A DNA stretch of 64,000 nucleotides from Rhizobium leguminosarum (GCF_001652265.1 NZ_LWBS01000109.1:124001-188000); one strand, 5' to 3'. Shown: positions 1-8,857, counted from the first letter of the stretch. Program-made: numbers and translations. The notes: generated by a model not told the origin, from the letters alone.

Positions 1-1
1 T

Positions 2-31
2 TGACCGCGGGCGTTGCGAAGCCCGCGGTCA
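2..31 (-). terminator. Hairpin terminator after the 36-374 gene
   Basis: A perfect 11-bp inverted repeat (arms 2-12 and 21-31, loop of 8) lies directly downstream of the minus-strand gene ending at 36. The position and strength suit an intrinsic terminator. The window edge cuts off any U-tract, so that part cannot be seen. Confidence 0.6.
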
Positions 32-35
32 GTCG

Positions 36-374
36 TCACGCCTCTGCACCAAATCCGTGGCGGGCAATGGTCACCAGAAACAGTAGCATCGAGGCCAAAG
101 TCAGTATCGCGCCGGCACTCGCCAGAGCGGGCGAATCTCCGGCCATGACCATGGCAATACCTGGGACCATGAGAGCGACACCGAGGATGGCAAGTCCGGC
201 GTGAACGCGGGGAAGTATCCCCCACGCTGCGGTGGGGGTCAGCCGGTAGTACAAGCCAAACAACGCCAGCGTCGTCCATCCCACCAGGTTGAGATGCGCA
301 TGGGCCGGCGCCAGAAGGTGGTCCTCGCTGATTGCCATCTGGATCCCCCAAACCATGCCAGCGGTGACACACAC
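36..374 (-). CDS. Small integral membrane protein, heme-copper oxidase subunit I-like (5' end frameshifted)
   Basis: The open frame encodes 112 residues from a GTG. It has about four hydrophobic segments and a histidine pair in an HAHLNLVGW motif near residue 25, typical of small cytochrome-oxidase subunit I-like membrane proteins of rhizobia. The natural start is probably the ATG at 410-412, which has a GAGGGG ribosome site and sits 1 nt after the stop of the upstream cupin gene. That ATG opens MRDIAFIF and then leaves frame at a run of five T; one more T would rejoin it to the 112-residue frame (F-L-A-A-V-V before CVTAG). The gene may therefore be a recent pseudogene, or the run may be a sequencing error. 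Function is inferred only. Confidence 0.6.
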   Translation of the reverse strand: MCVTAGMVWGIQMAISEDHLLAPAHAHLNLVGWTTLALFGLYYRLTPTAAWGILPRVHAGLAILGVALMVPGIAMVMAGDSPALASAGAILTLASMLLFLVTIARHGFGAEA

Positions 375-413
375 GACCGCCGCGAGAAAAAGATAAAGGC
401 GATGTCACGCATA

Positions 414-863
414 TCAGCCCCTCTGCGCCAGCCCGGGCCCGGTAAACTGCGAGCCATAGCGTGCCGCACATTCGGCAACCGCGGCGATGTCACGCGGTAT
501 TTGAAAACCGGCTGCGGCGACTTCTTCGAAAAAACCTTCAAAGCCACCCGGCGTCAGCACGGCGATGCAAACAGCGCCGTCGGGACCGGTGCGGAAGCTA
601 TGACGCTTGCCACGTGGGATATGCGCAGTCTCCATCGGACCGCGCCGAAACACGGTGCCCTCAAGTTCGAAATCAATGACGCCTTCCAGCACAAGGAAAG
701 TTTCGTCCTCGGCCCCATGGATGTGCGAAGGCGGGCCTTCGAGCGGGCCGGCAACGCCGTGGACGATGGACATGGCGCCTTGCGTTTCGTCGGAGGACAA
801 CAGGATGCGATAGGTGGTGCCGTTCCAGCTATGAGACTGCTGTGGCTGGGTATATATGTTCAT
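414..863 (-). CDS. Cupin domain protein
   Basis: This 149-residue single-domain cupin has the first metal-binding motif around residues 46-60 (PSHIHG then an acidic residue before the LVLEG strand) and the second near HIPRGKRHSF. Such proteins bind a metal in a beta-barrel and act as small dioxygenases, isomerases or sensors; no substrate can be assigned. It is divergent from the LysR gene at 964, a usual arrangement for a LysR target. Its stop lies 1 nt before the start of the membrane protein gene, so the two are probably co-transcribed. Confidence 0.8.
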   Translation of the reverse strand: MNIYTQPQQSHSWNGTTYRILLSSDETQGAMSIVHGVAGPLEGPPSHIHGAEDETFLVLEGVIDFELEGTVFRRGPMETAHIPRGKRHSFRTGPDGAVCIAVLTPGGFEGFFEEVAAAGFQIPRDIAAVAECAARYGSQFTGPGLAQRG

Positions 864-963
864 GATACAGGGACCTTCGTGGTTGGTTGGTCGGAATGCC
901 CCCGAAATAGCGCACCGCCGGGCTTGTGATAAATTGGATGATTATATCGACTGAATTGATCCC

Positions 964-1947
964 ATGAATTTATCCGCGTTCGACCTCAACCTATTGAAAG
1001 TGCTGGATGCCTTGTTGCGCGAACGGTCTACCGTGCGCGCCGGGGAGCGGGTTGGCCTATCGCAGCCGGCCGTGTCGGCGGCCCTTGGGCGGTTGCGCGC
1101 CGCCTTCGGCGATCCACTGCTGATGCGCGATGGCCAGCAAATGCGCCCGACCGAATTTGCACTTGCTTTGGTGTTGCCGCTGACGCAACTGCTTGAGGAT
1201 TCAAGCCGCCTCTTGAACCCGGCAAGCTTCGATCCAGTGAGTGCGGTGCAGACTTTCCGCATTGCAGCGTCGGATTTTTTCACCGAGATGATGCTTCCCG
1301 GCCTAATGGCTAACCTGGAACAGCGGGCACCGGGCATTTCGCTGCGCTATACCGACTCGCTCAATCTTCAGACCATGGATGACCTACGAGAAGCCAGGCT
1401 GGATCTGATCTTGTTGCCTGCAGGCAATTTTTCGCCCTGGGTCGATTGGCGACCGATCTTTCATGCCAGTTACGTTGTTGTTGCGCGGCAGGATCATCCG
1501 GTTCTACGCCAGCACGGTGTTACGCCGGCGGCGGCGATGCCCGTCGAACTGTATTGCAGTCTGCGCCACGCCGCCTTCCGGGTCATCGAGATGGCGCCCG
1601 ATCGAGAAACTGCCGCACTTGCTGCATTGGGCCTGCAACGTGAGGTCGTCCTCTCGGTACCGACCTTTACGGCCGTCTTGCGGTCCGTGGCCGCGACAAA
1701 CCTTGTCGGAATTGTACCGCGCCGGATGGCCGTGAAAGTGGCCATCGCAGAGGGGCTTGCCATTCATCCGCTACCCTTTGCTTTGCCGCCAACACTGCTG
1801 GCAATGATTTGGCACCGGCGCAATTCCGCCTCCCATGCACACGCTTGGCTGCGCGATCAGGTCTCCGAAATACTCACGCCACTCGATGATCTTGAACAGT
1901 CCAGCGTCGGTAGTTTGGTATTGGGAAGCGCAATCAATCTCGATTAA
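964..1947 (+). CDS. LysR-family transcriptional regulator (NodD-like subgroup)
   Basis: The 327-residue protein has an N-terminal winged helix (residues 3-62, with the LSQPAVSAALGRLRAAFGDPL signature) followed by a LysR substrate-binding domain to about residue 300. The N-terminus, starting with FDLNLL and a DALL segment, resembles the NodD/NahR/LinR branch that responds to aromatic ligands. It is transcribed away from the cupin gene across a 100-bp AT-rich intergenic region, so the cupin and membrane protein genes are its likely targets. The inducer is unknown. The ATG at 964 has only a weak ribosome site but begins exactly at the family's usual N-terminus. Confidence 0.88.
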   Translation: MNLSAFDLNLLKVLDALLRERSTVRAGERVGLSQPAVSAALGRLRAAFGDPLLMRDGQQMRPTEFALALVLPLTQLLEDSSRLLNPASFDPVSAVQTFRIAASDFFTEMMLPGLMANLEQRAPGISLRYTDSLNLQTMDDLREARLDLILLPAGNFSPWVDWRPIFHASYVVVARQDHPVLRQHGVTPAAAMPVELYCSLRHAAFRVIEMAPDRETAALAALGLQREVVLSVPTFTAVLRSVAATNLVGIVPRRMAVKVAIAEGLAIHPLPFALPPTLLAMIWHRRNSASHAHAWLRDQVSEILTPLDDLEQSSVGSLVLGSAINLD

Positions 1948-2221
1948 TTGCGGGCTAGGTTTGCGTCCCGTATCGGGCGCTATGGAACGGCTTCTCTCGA
2001 TACTTAGAAGCCGAAAACCGACCGTCCCAGTTTCCGCCCCAAATCGGTCATCCGTCGGCGCTGAGCTGATGTCTGTTATTGGCGCAACGAAATCATCCGC
2101 CACGCGCATGTCTTGCGATATCAGCGACTGCATTCTTGCTGATACCGAGACCGCGAGCAATCAGTCAATAACTGGGGCCTTCGGTGATCAGGGCCATTTC
2201 GCCCTCAGCCGGAACCGCCCC

Positions 2222-3322
2222 CTACCAGACGAGACCTCGTGCCGCGATATCCTCGACGCGGGTGACGATGCCGCCCCGATGGAAGACCATCGTGTCGAAC
2301 AGGTTGGACACCACGCAGGTGTGGTTCGGGATGATGAAGAGCTTCTGGCCGATCTGCGGCCGGGGACCGGTGCAATTCGACAGGTCGATCACGCCGTGTT
2401 CTTCCGAGAGGCTGCTGATCCGCGCCTCGGGATAACCGACGATCAGCCCGTAATCGCTAAAACCCTGAAGATCCGATGTCAGGGCCTTCGACCCGGCATC
2501 GATGACGGCGCGGTCGGCGTTTGGCCGCGACACGACGGTCGCCAGCACATGCATGGCGCAATCGTCCTCGATGCAATGGCCCATGCGCACCATCTGGCGA
2601 TCGTTGTAGATATAGGTGCCGGCGCGGTGTTCCGTGGCCGATTTGACGAGATGCGCCTCGAAGAGGCTTGGCGTTCCGCCATTGCTGACGATCGGGCAGG
2701 TTATGCCCTCCGATGTCAGCTGTTCGAGCGCCTCTGTGATGAAGGCTTCCACGGCGGCAGCCGATTGCGGTTTCGGATAGGTCACGATGCCGCCGAAGGT
2801 GAGGCCGTCGGCAGCGGCGATGCGCTTGGCGAGCGAAGCCGCCTCGCCCGGCGTCTGCACGCCGCAGCGGCCGCCGCCGGTGTCGCATTCGACCAGTACG
2901 CTCAGCGGCTTGTGGCCGGAGAAATGTGCTGCGAGCCCGTCGACCGTCACTTCGCTGTCGGCGACGACCTTGAGGGCCGAAATTCTCTCGTTCAACTTGG
3001 CCAGGCGCTCGAGCTTCTGCGGTCCCAGGATGTTGAAGGTGATGAGGATGTCCTCGAAGCCGGCTTCGGCAAAGACTTCGGCTTCCGTCACCTTCTGGCA
3101 ATTGATGCCCTTGGCGCCGGCGGCAACCTGCGCGACGGCGAGAGCCGGGATCTTGTGCGTCTTGATATGCGGGCGGAAGTTCAGCCCGTGCTGATCCATA
3201 TAGGATTGAACGCGGCCTATGTTTGCAGCCAGCCTGTCTTCGTCGATCACAGGACGCGGCGTCGAGAGATCGGCGATCCTGTCTCCTGCCTTGGCGACGA
3301 CGGCAAACCTGTTGTCATGCAT
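2222..3322 (-). CDS. D-threonine aldolase / D-serine dehydratase-like PLP enzyme
   Basis: This 366-residue protein has the alanine-racemase-type TIM barrel and C-terminal metal domain of the DSD1/D-threonine aldolase family. The PLP-lysine motif PHIKTHK is at residues 51-57 and the metal-binding NHTC motif is near the C-terminus. Family members cleave or deaminate D-beta-hydroxy amino acids (D-threonine, D-serine, D-3-hydroxyaspartate) using PLP and a divalent metal. Its ATG directly follows the stop of the MlrC-like gene, so the two form an operon. The exact substrate cannot be read from sequence. The 270 bp between this gene and the convergent LysR gene hold nothing I recognise. Confidence 0.85.
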   Translation of the reverse strand: MHDNRFAVVAKAGDRIADLSTPRPVIDEDRLAANIGRVQSYMDQHGLNFRPHIKTHKIPALAVAQVAAGAKGINCQKVTEAEVFAEAGFEDILITFNILGPQKLERLAKLNERISALKVVADSEVTVDGLAAHFSGHKPLSVLVECDTGGGRCGVQTPGEAASLAKRIAAADGLTFGGIVTYPKPQSAAAVEAFITEALEQLTSEGITCPIVSNGGTPSLFEAHLVKSATEHRAGTYIYNDRQMVRMGHCIEDDCAMHVLATVVSRPNADRAVIDAGSKALTSDLQGFSDYGLIVGYPEARISSLSEEHGVIDLSNCTGPRPQIGQKLFIIPNHTCVVSNLFDTMVFHRGGIVTRVEDIAARGLVW

Positions 3323-4798
3323 CTAGGCGGCTCCGCGTTCTCTACCGTGTGGATCGGCGACGATCGGCCATATGGACTTCGGTGCGCGCCGATACGGCGT
3401 CGTCGCCGGATTATTGGGATAGGGCGTTCCGGCGGAGCAGTAAAGGATCTCCGCCGCGATCTTCGAGAAGGACGCGAAGAAGTGGTTGGTGGATTTGATC
3501 ACCAGGATCTTCTGCCTGGCGGGATCGATGCCCATCACCGAAAAAAGGCTCGGATCGAAGCTTTGGGCGCGCGTCGAATTGAGGATGATGTCGAGGCCGT
3601 TGAGGACGATATGTGCGGCATCGCCGAAAGGTGCGAGGCTCTCGCCGAACTGCATCTCGGCATTCTTCACGAGCTTGACGATCTTGACGGTGCCATCGAC
3701 GGGATTGCCGGTGCCGGGCGCCGACTTGGCGCCGAAACGCAGAGGAATTTCCGCCCCCTCGCCCGCCGCAAAACAAATCTGGACGGCCACCGGATCCCAG
3801 ATGGTGCCGACCGCAGCACTGGTGACGCCGCGGGCGATCAGCTCCTCGAGGATAACCGTCGCGTCCCCTGCGGTGCCGCCACCCGGATTGTCCCAGACAT
3901 CGGCGATGACAACCGGCCATGCGGTGGCAGTCATCGCGCGTGAGACGGCTTCCTTCTCGTCGATCTGCGGGACCATGAAGGTGCCGCGCTTCGAAAACAG
4001 CTCGAGGCCGAGTTCGCGCGCCAAAGCCGCGCCCTTTTCCTGCTTGTCGTCCGTCACGACAAGCAGCTTCGTTCCCATTTCGGGAACGTCACCCACCATG
4101 AAGCCGTGGATCACAGAGATCGACAGGACGTCCGGATCATCCTTCTCGATCTGCATGATCTTGTCGACGAAGGAACGCATGGGCTCGCGCGATGTCGGGA
4201 AGACGTCGATCATCCGGCAGTCGAACACCGACATATCAGGCTTGATCCGGCCTTCGAGCGTTTCGACCGTAATGCGCCAGAGATCCTCGGCGCGGTCGAC
4301 GAAGTCCGTATGCGGAAACTCCTTGAAATAGACGGCGAAATCGAGAGCGGCGACGCGTTTGGCGGTGAGATGGCTGTGCGGATCGAGTTCGGCGCAGATG
4401 AGGACCTCGGGCCCGACGATCTCGCGGATGCGCTGGAGAAGATCGCCTTCGGTATCCTCGTATCCGGCAGCCACCATGGCGCCATGCAGGCCCATGACAA
4501 CGGCGTCGACAGGCATTGCCGCGTTGAGTTGGCCGAGGATTTCGTCACGCAATTCCTCATAGGTCGCCCGGTTGACGAGGCCTGCGGGATCGGCCCAGGT
4601 GGCGGTTCCTTCGATCAGTTCCCAACCCTTTTCCCGGGTGACGCGCCTTCCGACGGTGATCGGCGCGGTGCAGAGCGTCGGTGTTGCGGGATGCTGGCCG
4701 GGCGGGGCATAAAGCGAGGCTTCGAATGCGCGGCGATCCACGCAGATCGGGGAAAAGGTGTTGGTCTCCGTCGCCAATGCTGCCGTGAAAATGCGCAA
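3323..4798 (-). CDS. M81 family metallohydrolase (MlrC/microcystinase C-like)
   Basis: At 491 residues this matches full-length M81 proteins, with the N-terminal MlrC domain (about 1-290) and the C-terminal domain (about 300-480). Conserved features are the N-terminal ETNTFSP segment, LHGAM near residue 105, the ELDPHSHL metal-ligand region and DNPGGG near residue 310. The family is named after the enzyme that finishes microcystin breakdown, but in soil bacteria it more often sits in clusters for unusual amino acids or amides, as here beside RidA and a D-amino-acid lyase. It is probably cytoplasmic since no signal peptide is seen. Substrate unknown. Confidence 0.85.
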   Translation of the reverse strand: MRIFTAALATETNTFSPICVDRRAFEASLYAPPGQHPATPTLCTAPITVGRRVTREKGWELIEGTATWADPAGLVNRATYEELRDEILGQLNAAMPVDAVVMGLHGAMVAAGYEDTEGDLLQRIREIVGPEVLICAELDPHSHLTAKRVAALDFAVYFKEFPHTDFVDRAEDLWRITVETLEGRIKPDMSVFDCRMIDVFPTSREPMRSFVDKIMQIEKDDPDVLSISVIHGFMVGDVPEMGTKLLVVTDDKQEKGAALARELGLELFSKRGTFMVPQIDEKEAVSRAMTATAWPVVIADVWDNPGGGTAGDATVILEELIARGVTSAAVGTIWDPVAVQICFAAGEGAEIPLRFGAKSAPGTGNPVDGTVKIVKLVKNAEMQFGESLAPFGDAAHIVLNGLDIILNSTRAQSFDPSLFSVMGIDPARQKILVIKSTNHFFASFSKIAAEILYCSAGTPYPNNPATTPYRRAPKSIWPIVADPHGRERGAA

Positions 4799-4828
4799 GA
4801 AAGTGGCCTTCGTGTTGTCGACCCCGCG

Positions 4829-5311
4829 TCAACCCATCGGGTTCGGCAGGTAGCCGGTGAAACCTGAGATCTTCCAGCGTCCTTGGTGAAGCCTGCAGTA
4901 ATAGAGCGTCTGCCATTGCAGGACGTCCCGGGTATTGTCGCTCTTGGTAATGCCGCCGTCGAATTTCTTGCGAACGAGGGCCATTTCGCCCTCGATTTCG
5001 ATATCCTCAAGCGTCGTCGTGGTGAAGATCGCCGTGCGCGCATCTTCTGCAAAACTCTGCTCGGCGAAATCCTTTGCCTGCCTCAGCCATTCCTGGCGAT
5101 AGGCTGACAGCGTCGGAAATGCCAGACGCCATCTGTCGGGGCTGACCTGCTTCTGGGCATCGATACCGATGAAGCCCTCTTCGACGAAGTCATGCTCGAC
5201 CATCGACCAGTCGGCGGCCAGAAAGGCATCGATATCGCGCAGAACGAGCATTTCCCAGATTGCATGCCGGGCGCTGTCTGCCGGGAAAGGATTCTGGAAA
5301 GGATCGCGCAT
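4829..5311 (-). CDS. NTF2/SnoaL-like domain protein
   Basis: The 160-residue protein is all alpha+beta with a pattern of an N-terminal helical stretch (DIDAFLAADWSMVEHDF) and C-terminal strands ending in WKISGF, which is typical of the NTF2-like/SnoaL fold. No catalytic residues are diagnostic. It is the first gene of the minus-strand set NTF2-like, MlrC-like, D-threonine-aldolase-like and is divergent from ridA, so it probably serves the same catabolic route as an isomerase or binding protein. Confidence 0.7.
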   Translation of the reverse strand: MRDPFQNPFPADSARHAIWEMLVLRDIDAFLAADWSMVEHDFVEEGFIGIDAQKQVSPDRWRLAFPTLSAYRQEWLRQAKDFAEQSFAEDARTAIFTTTTLEDIEIEGEMALVRKKFDGGITKSDNTRDVLQWQTLYYCRLHQGRWKISGFTGYLPNPMG

Positions 5312-5324
5312 ATCAGCCCCGGAT

Positions 5325-5338
5325 TGAAATTCTTTTCA
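5325..5338. promoter_or_regulatory. Candidate RpiR operator between divergent operons
   Basis: The sequence TGAAATTCTTTTCA is an inverted repeat (TGAAA, 4-bp spacer, TTTCA) in the 111-bp region separating the NTF2-like gene from ridA. RpiR/MurR regulators often bind such TGAAA/TTTCA palindromes, and an RpiR gene lies two genes downstream. The assignment is inference from context and symmetry. Confidence 0.35.
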
Positions 5339-5422
5339 TAAATCGTGTTTTTCACTGGTCAAATTCTGCTTTCTATGGTCATTTGTCAACTTATCAAGAA
5401 AATAATTTGCAAGGACTTCAGC

Positions 5423-5812
5423 ATGCCGATCAAGCGCTATGGCACTGTTCAAACGGGCGCCGGCGGCAAGGCGCTGCCTTTCGCACGTGCGGTCGAAGCC
5501 GACGGATGGCTGTATGTTTCCGGACAGGTTGCGATGGAAAATGGCGAAATCATCGACGGCAATATCATCGCCCAGACCCACAAGACGATCGCCAATGTCC
5601 TGGCGATCCTCGATGAAGCCGGATATGGCGTCGAGGACGTCGTGCGCGTCGGCGTCTGGCTCGATGACCCGCGCGATTTCTGGACCTTCAACAAAATCTA
5701 TGAGGAGTATTTCGGCGAACATCCGCCGGCACGCGCCTGTGTGCAATCGTCGATGATGGTTGATTGCAAGGTTGAGATCGACTGCGTGGCCTATAAGAAG
5801 AAGGATAGATAG
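5423..5812 (+). CDS. ridA: RidA family enamine/imine deaminase
   Basis: From the ATG at 5423 (AAGGA ribosome site 7 nt upstream) this is a 129-residue RidA/YjgF/Rid protein, the usual family length. Visible features are WLYVSGQVA, the QTHKTIANVLAILDEAGYG helix and the acid-pocket region GEHPPARACVQ, where the arginine is the conserved carboxylate-binding residue. RidA proteins hydrolyse reactive enamines and imines made by PLP-dependent amino-acid lyases, which fits the divergent D-threonine-aldolase-like gene. It begins an operon with RpiR, SDR and MFS genes. Confidence 0.88.
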   Translation: MPIKRYGTVQTGAGGKALPFARAVEADGWLYVSGQVAMENGEIIDGNIIAQTHKTIANVLAILDEAGYGVEDVVRVGVWLDDPRDFWTFNKIYEEYFGEHPPARACVQSSMMVDCKVEIDCVAYKKKDR

Positions 5813-5833
5813 AAAACCATCGGGGGGACGGGC

Positions 5834-6697
5834 TTGGATATCTTTTCAACGCTGCAGGAAGACAAGGGTCGTCTCTCTCCCTCCGAGAGCCGCATCGCGG
5901 AGATTATCGTCAACGACTTCGAGTTTGCCGTGAATGCCTCGATCATCGAGCTGGCGGAACGGGCCAAGGTATCGCCGCCGACCGTCACGCGCTTTTGCCG
6001 GCGGCTCGGTTGCGAGAGCTTTTCCGACTTCAAGGTGCAGCTTGCCCGCACCGCCCATATCGGCGTGCGTTATCTGAAACCGGAATCGAAAAGCACCGAT
6101 CCGGCCGATGTTGCCCAGGATATCATCACCAAGGCCCAGAACGCGCTCTTTCTCCTGCATCGGTCGCTCGATCTGGCCGCGATCGAGGCCGCCGTTTCGC
6201 ATATCGCCAAGGCCGATATGATCTATGCGTTCGGCTCGGGCGGCAATTCGTCGATGATCGCCGACGAACTTCAGAACCGGCTCTTCCGTCTCGGGCTTCG
6301 CATCACGGCAAGTTCCGACCACAGCATGCAGCTGATGATGGCTGCCGCCGCAAGGCCGGGCGACGTGTTGATCGGCTCGTCCTTCTCGGGGCGCAATATG
6401 GAGCTGGTGCGCGCCTTCGAGCTTGCCCGCCAGACCAAGGTGAAGACGATCGCGCTCACCCAGACGGCCAGCCCGGTTGCCAAGGCCGCCGAAATCGTCG
6501 TGGCTATCGATCTTCCCGAGGGCCACAATATCTATCGCCCGACCTCGACGCGCATCGCCTACATCGCGACGATCGATATCCTGTCGAGCCTGGTCGCCTA
6601 TGCCGTTCAGCCGAAGGCGACGACCACGCTTCGGCGTATCAAGCAGCAGCTGGTCATTCACCGTGACGGCGACGACCGGCAATTGCTTGGAGATTGA
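5834..6697 (+). CDS. RpiR-family transcriptional regulator (HTH + SIS)
   Basis: The 287-residue protein has an N-terminal HTH_6 domain (about 1-77, with VSPPTVTRFCRRLGCESFSDFK) and a C-terminal SIS sugar-isomerase fold (about 120-260, starting YAFGSGGNSSMIADELQNRL). RpiR regulators usually sense phosphosugars or sugar-derived metabolites. The start is a TTG 22 nt after ridA, preceded by a G-rich stretch. It is likely the local regulator of both divergent operons; the candidate site is at 5325-5338. Confidence 0.85.
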   Translation: MDIFSTLQEDKGRLSPSESRIAEIIVNDFEFAVNASIIELAERAKVSPPTVTRFCRRLGCESFSDFKVQLARTAHIGVRYLKPESKSTDPADVAQDIITKAQNALFLLHRSLDLAAIEAAVSHIAKADMIYAFGSGGNSSMIADELQNRLFRLGLRITASSDHSMQLMMAAAARPGDVLIGSSFSGRNMELVRAFELARQTKVKTIALTQTASPVAKAAEIVVAIDLPEGHNIYRPTSTRIAYIATIDILSSLVAYAVQPKATTTLRRIKQQLVIHRDGDDRQLLGD

Positions 6698-6722
6698 GGT
6701 TCATGAACGGGAGCGACGGAAA

Positions 6723-7499
6723 ATGACGCAGTCGATAGCCATCGTTACCGGTGCTGCAGGCGATATCGGCGCGGCGATCGCCGCACGGCTCGCCGATGAC
6801 CACGACATCGTGTTGCTCGCCGATATCGATGCCGCGGCGGCTGCTGCCGTGGCATTGAAGCTCGGGCCGGACAATCGCTTCGTCGCCGTCCAATGCGATG
6901 TAACCAGCGAGACGAGCATTGCCGAATTGGCAAGACGCGCCGCAGACGTCGGCGTGGTTCGAACCCTGGTCAACAATGCGGGTGCTGCCCGCGCCACCAG
7001 CCTGCACGACACGACGCCCGAGATCTGGCGGGCGGACAATGCGCTCAATCTCGAAGCGGCATTCTTATGTTTCCGCGCGTTCGAGCCCATGCTGACGGTT
7101 TCGAAGGGTTCCGTCGTCAACATCGCCTCGGTCAACGGCATGCATGTCTTCGGGCACCCGGCCTATAGCGTCGCCAAGGCCGGCCTTCTGCATTTCACCC
7201 GGCTGGTCGCCGTGGAATACGGCAAGTTCGGGATCCGGTCCAACGCCGTCGCACCCGGCACGGTGAAGACGCAGGCCTGGGAAGCACGCGCGGCAGCCAA
7301 TCCGAATGTTTTCGAGGAAGCACGCCGCTGGTATCCGCTGCAGCGCGTTGTCGATCCGAAAGATGTTGCCAATGCCGTGGCCTTCCTTGCCGGTCCCCTG
7401 GCCGCAGCGATCACCGGCGTCTGCCTGCCTGTCGATTGCGGCCTCACGGCCGGCCAGGCCGAACTCGCGCGAACCTTCTCGCAATCGGAACATTACTGA
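6723..7499 (+). CDS. SDR family oxidoreductase
   Basis: This 258-residue classical short-chain dehydrogenase has the TGAAGDIG nucleotide-binding loop near the N-terminus, NNAG in the middle, the catalytic Ser (NIASVNG) and the YxxxK pair in YSVAK. The cofactor is probably NAD(H), as an Asp (LLADID) follows strand 2. It lies 25 nt after rpiR in the ridA operon and probably oxidises or reduces a hydroxylated intermediate of that pathway. Substrate unknown. Confidence 0.85.
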   Translation: MTQSIAIVTGAAGDIGAAIAARLADDHDIVLLADIDAAAAAAVALKLGPDNRFVAVQCDVTSETSIAELARRAADVGVVRTLVNNAGAARATSLHDTTPEIWRADNALNLEAAFLCFRAFEPMLTVSKGSVVNIASVNGMHVFGHPAYSVAKAGLLHFTRLVAVEYGKFGIRSNAVAPGTVKTQAWEARAAANPNVFEEARRWYPLQRVVDPKDVANAVAFLAGPLAAAITGVCLPVDCGLTAGQAELARTFSQSEHY

Positions 7500-7558
7500 C
7501 CTAGAGGAAGACGAGAGGAGCAGGTTATGAAGCCGGCTTACTTCTGATCGATGACCGC

Positions 7559-8758
7559 ATGAGCCGACTTTTTCCCGACGTCTTCCGCAATCCGGCGATC
7601 CGCGCCAGCATGATCGCCATTTTCACCTTCGGAATGGCGGGGGCGATGACCGCCCCCTATCGTTCGGTCGTGGGTATCCGCGAATTGGGCTTGAGCGACG
7701 GCCTCTATTCCTTCCTGAGTTTCGTCTCCGCGGCGGTGAACGTCGTCATCAGCATTCTGCTCGGCAATCTCGCCGACCGGCTGGGTGAGTACCGATCGAC
7801 GATGATCGGCGCCTGCCTCTTCGGTATCGTCGGCTACGGCATGGTCTACGCCTTTCCCAGCGCCGCCGTCTTCGTCATCGCCGGCTTGCTGCCCCTGCCG
7901 ATCTACGGGGCGCTGAACTCGCTGCTGTTTGCCAATGCGCGCGCGGCGATGCACGGCATGAACCGAAGCGACATGGTGACGGCCAACTCCGGCGTACGCG
8001 CCATGATCTCGCTGTCCTGGGTGTTGATCCCCGGCATCACCGGCCTGCTGCTGTCTGGCGCATCGAGCATGCTGCCGGCCTACCTCTTTGCCAGCATCTC
8101 ATGTCTGCTCTGCCAGGGGATCATCGTCTTCGCCCTGCCGAAGCGGACGGGAACGGAGATGGCAGCAGTTCATCATCTCAGCTATCTCGGCGCGCTTCGC
8201 CAGGTGGTTTCGCCGCGCATCTCGGCGCATATTTGTGGGGTAGCGCTGATTACCAGCACGCTGCATCTCAATGACGCCCTTCTGCCGTTGATCGCCACCG
8301 GTGCTGCTCATGGTTCGCTGAGCGACGTCGGCATTCTTGTCGGCATCGTCGCATTGCTTGAGGTCGTCTTCATCATCGTCTGGTCGCGGATCGCACGGAA
8401 GGCCGGCCAGATGACGGCGCTTGCCGCCGGCACCATCATCTATGCCGTGTTCCTCAGCCTTCTCGGCTTTGCCTCTGAGCCGTGGCACCTCTATGCGCTC
8501 ACCCTGCTTGCCGGCATCGGAGCGTCGGCGATCATCACCATTCCGATCACCTATCTGCAGGATCTGATCGCCGACCGGCCGGGCCTCGGCAGCGCACTGA
8601 TCTCCGTCAATATCTTTGCCAGCGCCGGGATCGGCGCGCTGGTCTTTGCCGCCGGCACCTATGTGACTGGCTATTCGGGAACCGCGATCCTGAGCGCCGT
8701 CACCGGATTGTCGGGAATAGCGATCATCGGCCTCTTGCATAGGGGCAAAGCCCGCTAA
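7559..8758 (+). CDS. MFS transporter, sugar-efflux (SET)-like
   Basis: The 399-residue protein has 12 predicted membrane helices and a typical MFS loop (LGNLADRLGEYR) between helices 2 and 3. The layout resembles the SetA/SotB sugar-efflux group more than uptake permeases. It is the last gene of the ridA operon, so it may move the pathway substrate or a toxic analogue. A six-codon reading frame with a better ribosome site (GAGGAG, ATG at 7527) ends 17 nt before the chosen ATG; it could be a leader peptide or chance. Confidence 0.78.
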   Translation: MSRLFPDVFRNPAIRASMIAIFTFGMAGAMTAPYRSVVGIRELGLSDGLYSFLSFVSAAVNVVISILLGNLADRLGEYRSTMIGACLFGIVGYGMVYAFPSAAVFVIAGLLPLPIYGALNSLLFANARAAMHGMNRSDMVTANSGVRAMISLSWVLIPGITGLLLSGASSMLPAYLFASISCLLCQGIIVFALPKRTGTEMAAVHHLSYLGALRQVVSPRISAHICGVALITSTLHLNDALLPLIATGAAHGSLSDVGILVGIVALLEVVFIIVWSRIARKAGQMTALAAGTIIYAVFLSLLGFASEPWHLYALTLLAGIGASAIITIPITYLQDLIADRPGLGSALISVNIFASAGIGALVFAAGTYVTGYSGTAILSAVTGLSGIAIIGLLHRGKAR

Positions 8759-8857
8759 AGCGCGTCGCGATCGTTCAGATTCGCTTGTCGCGCTTTAGGT
8801 CTTTGTTCTTACGCATGTCGTTGTCGCAAAACCGCAGCACAGTTTTGCGCGACATGC
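8755..8857. repeat. RIME-like double-palindrome intergenic repeat
   Basis: Two palindromes follow each other: CTAAAGCGCG (8755-8764) pairs with 8789-8798, and the GCATGTCG/TCGCAAAAC arm (8813-8833) pairs with GTTTTGCGCGACATGC (ending 8857). The length near 100 bp and the two-palindrome structure match the RIME intergenic mosaic elements of Rhizobium and Sinorhizobium. The element overlaps the stop codon of the MFS gene. Confidence 0.7.

Noticed and set aside
2095..2170. Helix-turn-helix-like peptide (IARGLGISKNAVADIA) on the minus strand
   Set aside because: The frame is closed by a stop immediately before it and only about 22 codons are open; it could be a resolvase or transposase scrap but too short to support.
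1835..3943. 702-codon plus-strand frame across the D-threonine-aldolase-like and MlrC-like genes
   Set aside because: It lies antisense to two well-supported genes, has no family motif and its composition is that of a reversed GC-rich frame.
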